This document shows, one piece after another, positions 6,542-6,986 of a DNA stretch of 6,986 nucleotides. Below the pieces are notes generated by a model. That model was not told the origin of the DNA. It worked only from the letters and a program-made list of their open reading frames with translations, and made no database searches. The translations under genes and the position numbers were made by a program. How positions within the stretch are numbered: position 1 is the first letter of the stretch; each line of letters starts with the position of its first letter. Origin of the DNA: Candidatus Eiseniibacteriota bacterium (GTDB lineage: Bacteria; Eisenbacteria; RBG-16-71-46; JAGVPR01); contig JAGVPR010000366.1 in the NCBI GenBank assembly GCA_020052115.1, forward strand, positions 1 to 6,986, read 5' to 3'.

Positions 6542-6986
6542 TCAGTGCCGGAATGCCCTTCTCCCCGTGAACAGCATCGCCATCTCCGCCCCGTCGGCCG
6601 CCGCGACGGACTCCTCGTCGCGCACGGAGCCTCCCGGCTCCACGACGGCGGACACACCGGCGCTCGCCGCGCGATCCACGGAATCCCGGAACGGGAAGAA
6701 CGCATCGCTCGCGAGGACCGACCCTCGCACCTCGTGCCCGCACCGCGCCGCCTTCACGAGCGAGACCTCGACAGAGTCAATGCGGCTCTGCTGCCCCGCG
6801 CCCGCGCCGATCAGCATGCGGTTTTGCGCGAGCACGATCGCGTTGCTCCGGACGTGCTTGCAGAGCCTCCACGCGAAGTCGAGATCGCGCCGCTCCTCCC
6901 CGGTCGGGGCCCTCTGCGTGACGCAGCGCGTCTCGGGCGGAAGGCCGCCCGGCGGATCCGGCGATTGCCCGAGCAGGCCGCCCAGC
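6542..6986 (-). CDS. purH: PurH C-terminal part (AICAR transformylase / IMP cyclohydrolase), cut by window edge
   Basis: Bifunctional purine enzyme of the cytoplasm. It formylates AICAR with 10-formyl-THF and then closes the ring to IMP, the last two steps of de novo IMP synthesis. Only the last 147 residues are present; the rest lies beyond the right edge. The visible part belongs to the AICAR transformylase domain. It opens with GGLLGQ and then shows VTQRAPTGEE, DLDFAW, CKHVRSNAIV, the GAGAGQQSRIDS loop, LASDAFFPFRD, VEPGGSVRDEE and the terminal AMLFTGRRAFRH. These are the conserved blocks of the family in the expected order, and the RxFRH ending is the normal C-terminus. The reading frame is open from the window edge to a TGA at 6542-6544. 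The next gene starts 37 bases downstream on the same strand, so co-transcription is likely. Identification is secure; completeness upstream cannot be judged. Confidence 0.96.
   Translation of the reverse strand, partial: LGGLLGQSPDPPGGLPPETRCVTQRAPTGEERRDLDFAWRLCKHVRSNAIVLAQNRMLIGAGAGQQSRIDSVEVSLVKAARCGHEVRGSVLASDAFFPFRDSVDRAASAGVSAVVEPGGSVRDEESVAAADGAEMAMLFTGRRAFRH

Overview
The window is a high-GC bacterial segment. Five genes and the beginning of a sixth all lie on the minus strand, so gene order runs from right to left. The C-terminus of the secreted protease is a FlgD-Ig/type IX-like sorting domain ('FPNPF' opening, 'LALYDILGRRIRVL', a WDG turn, a final 'RRLVLIH'). That domain in very GC-rich DNA points to a high-GC member of the FCB superphylum or a related candidate phylum such as Candidatus Eisenbacteria. 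This taxonomic placement is inference from protein style only.

Layout in transcription order: (1) 6986-6542, the C-terminal 147 residues of PurH, cut by the window edge; (2) 6504-6133, a small lipoprotein with a BamE/SmpA-OmlA-like fold signature; (3) 6128-4587, complete GuaA (GMP synthase); (4) 4525-3125, a secreted protein of unknown function with an N-terminal helical/TPR-like part and a C-terminal half made of four regular 57-58-residue glycine-rich repeats; (5) 3076-185, a 963-residue secreted M6 (immune inhibitor A-like) metalloprotease with a jelly-roll/MAM-like domain, an Fn3-like domain and the C-terminal sorting domain; (6) 107-1, the start of a further exported protein, recognisable only by its signal peptide.

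Gaps are short (34, 4, 61, 48 and 77 bases), so the run could be one transcript or two or three. The right half is housekeeping purine synthesis (PurH makes IMP, GuaA makes GMP from XMP; guaB is not in the window) with an envelope lipoprotein inserted between the two enzymes. The left half is entirely cell-envelope or exported proteins. A TACAAT hexamer six bases upstream of the protease ATG could mark a separate, leaderless promoter. I see no tRNA, rRNA, CRISPR array, insertion sequence or phage gene. The least explained element is the four-repeat protein of gene 4. No stretch longer than 300 bases lacks a gene.
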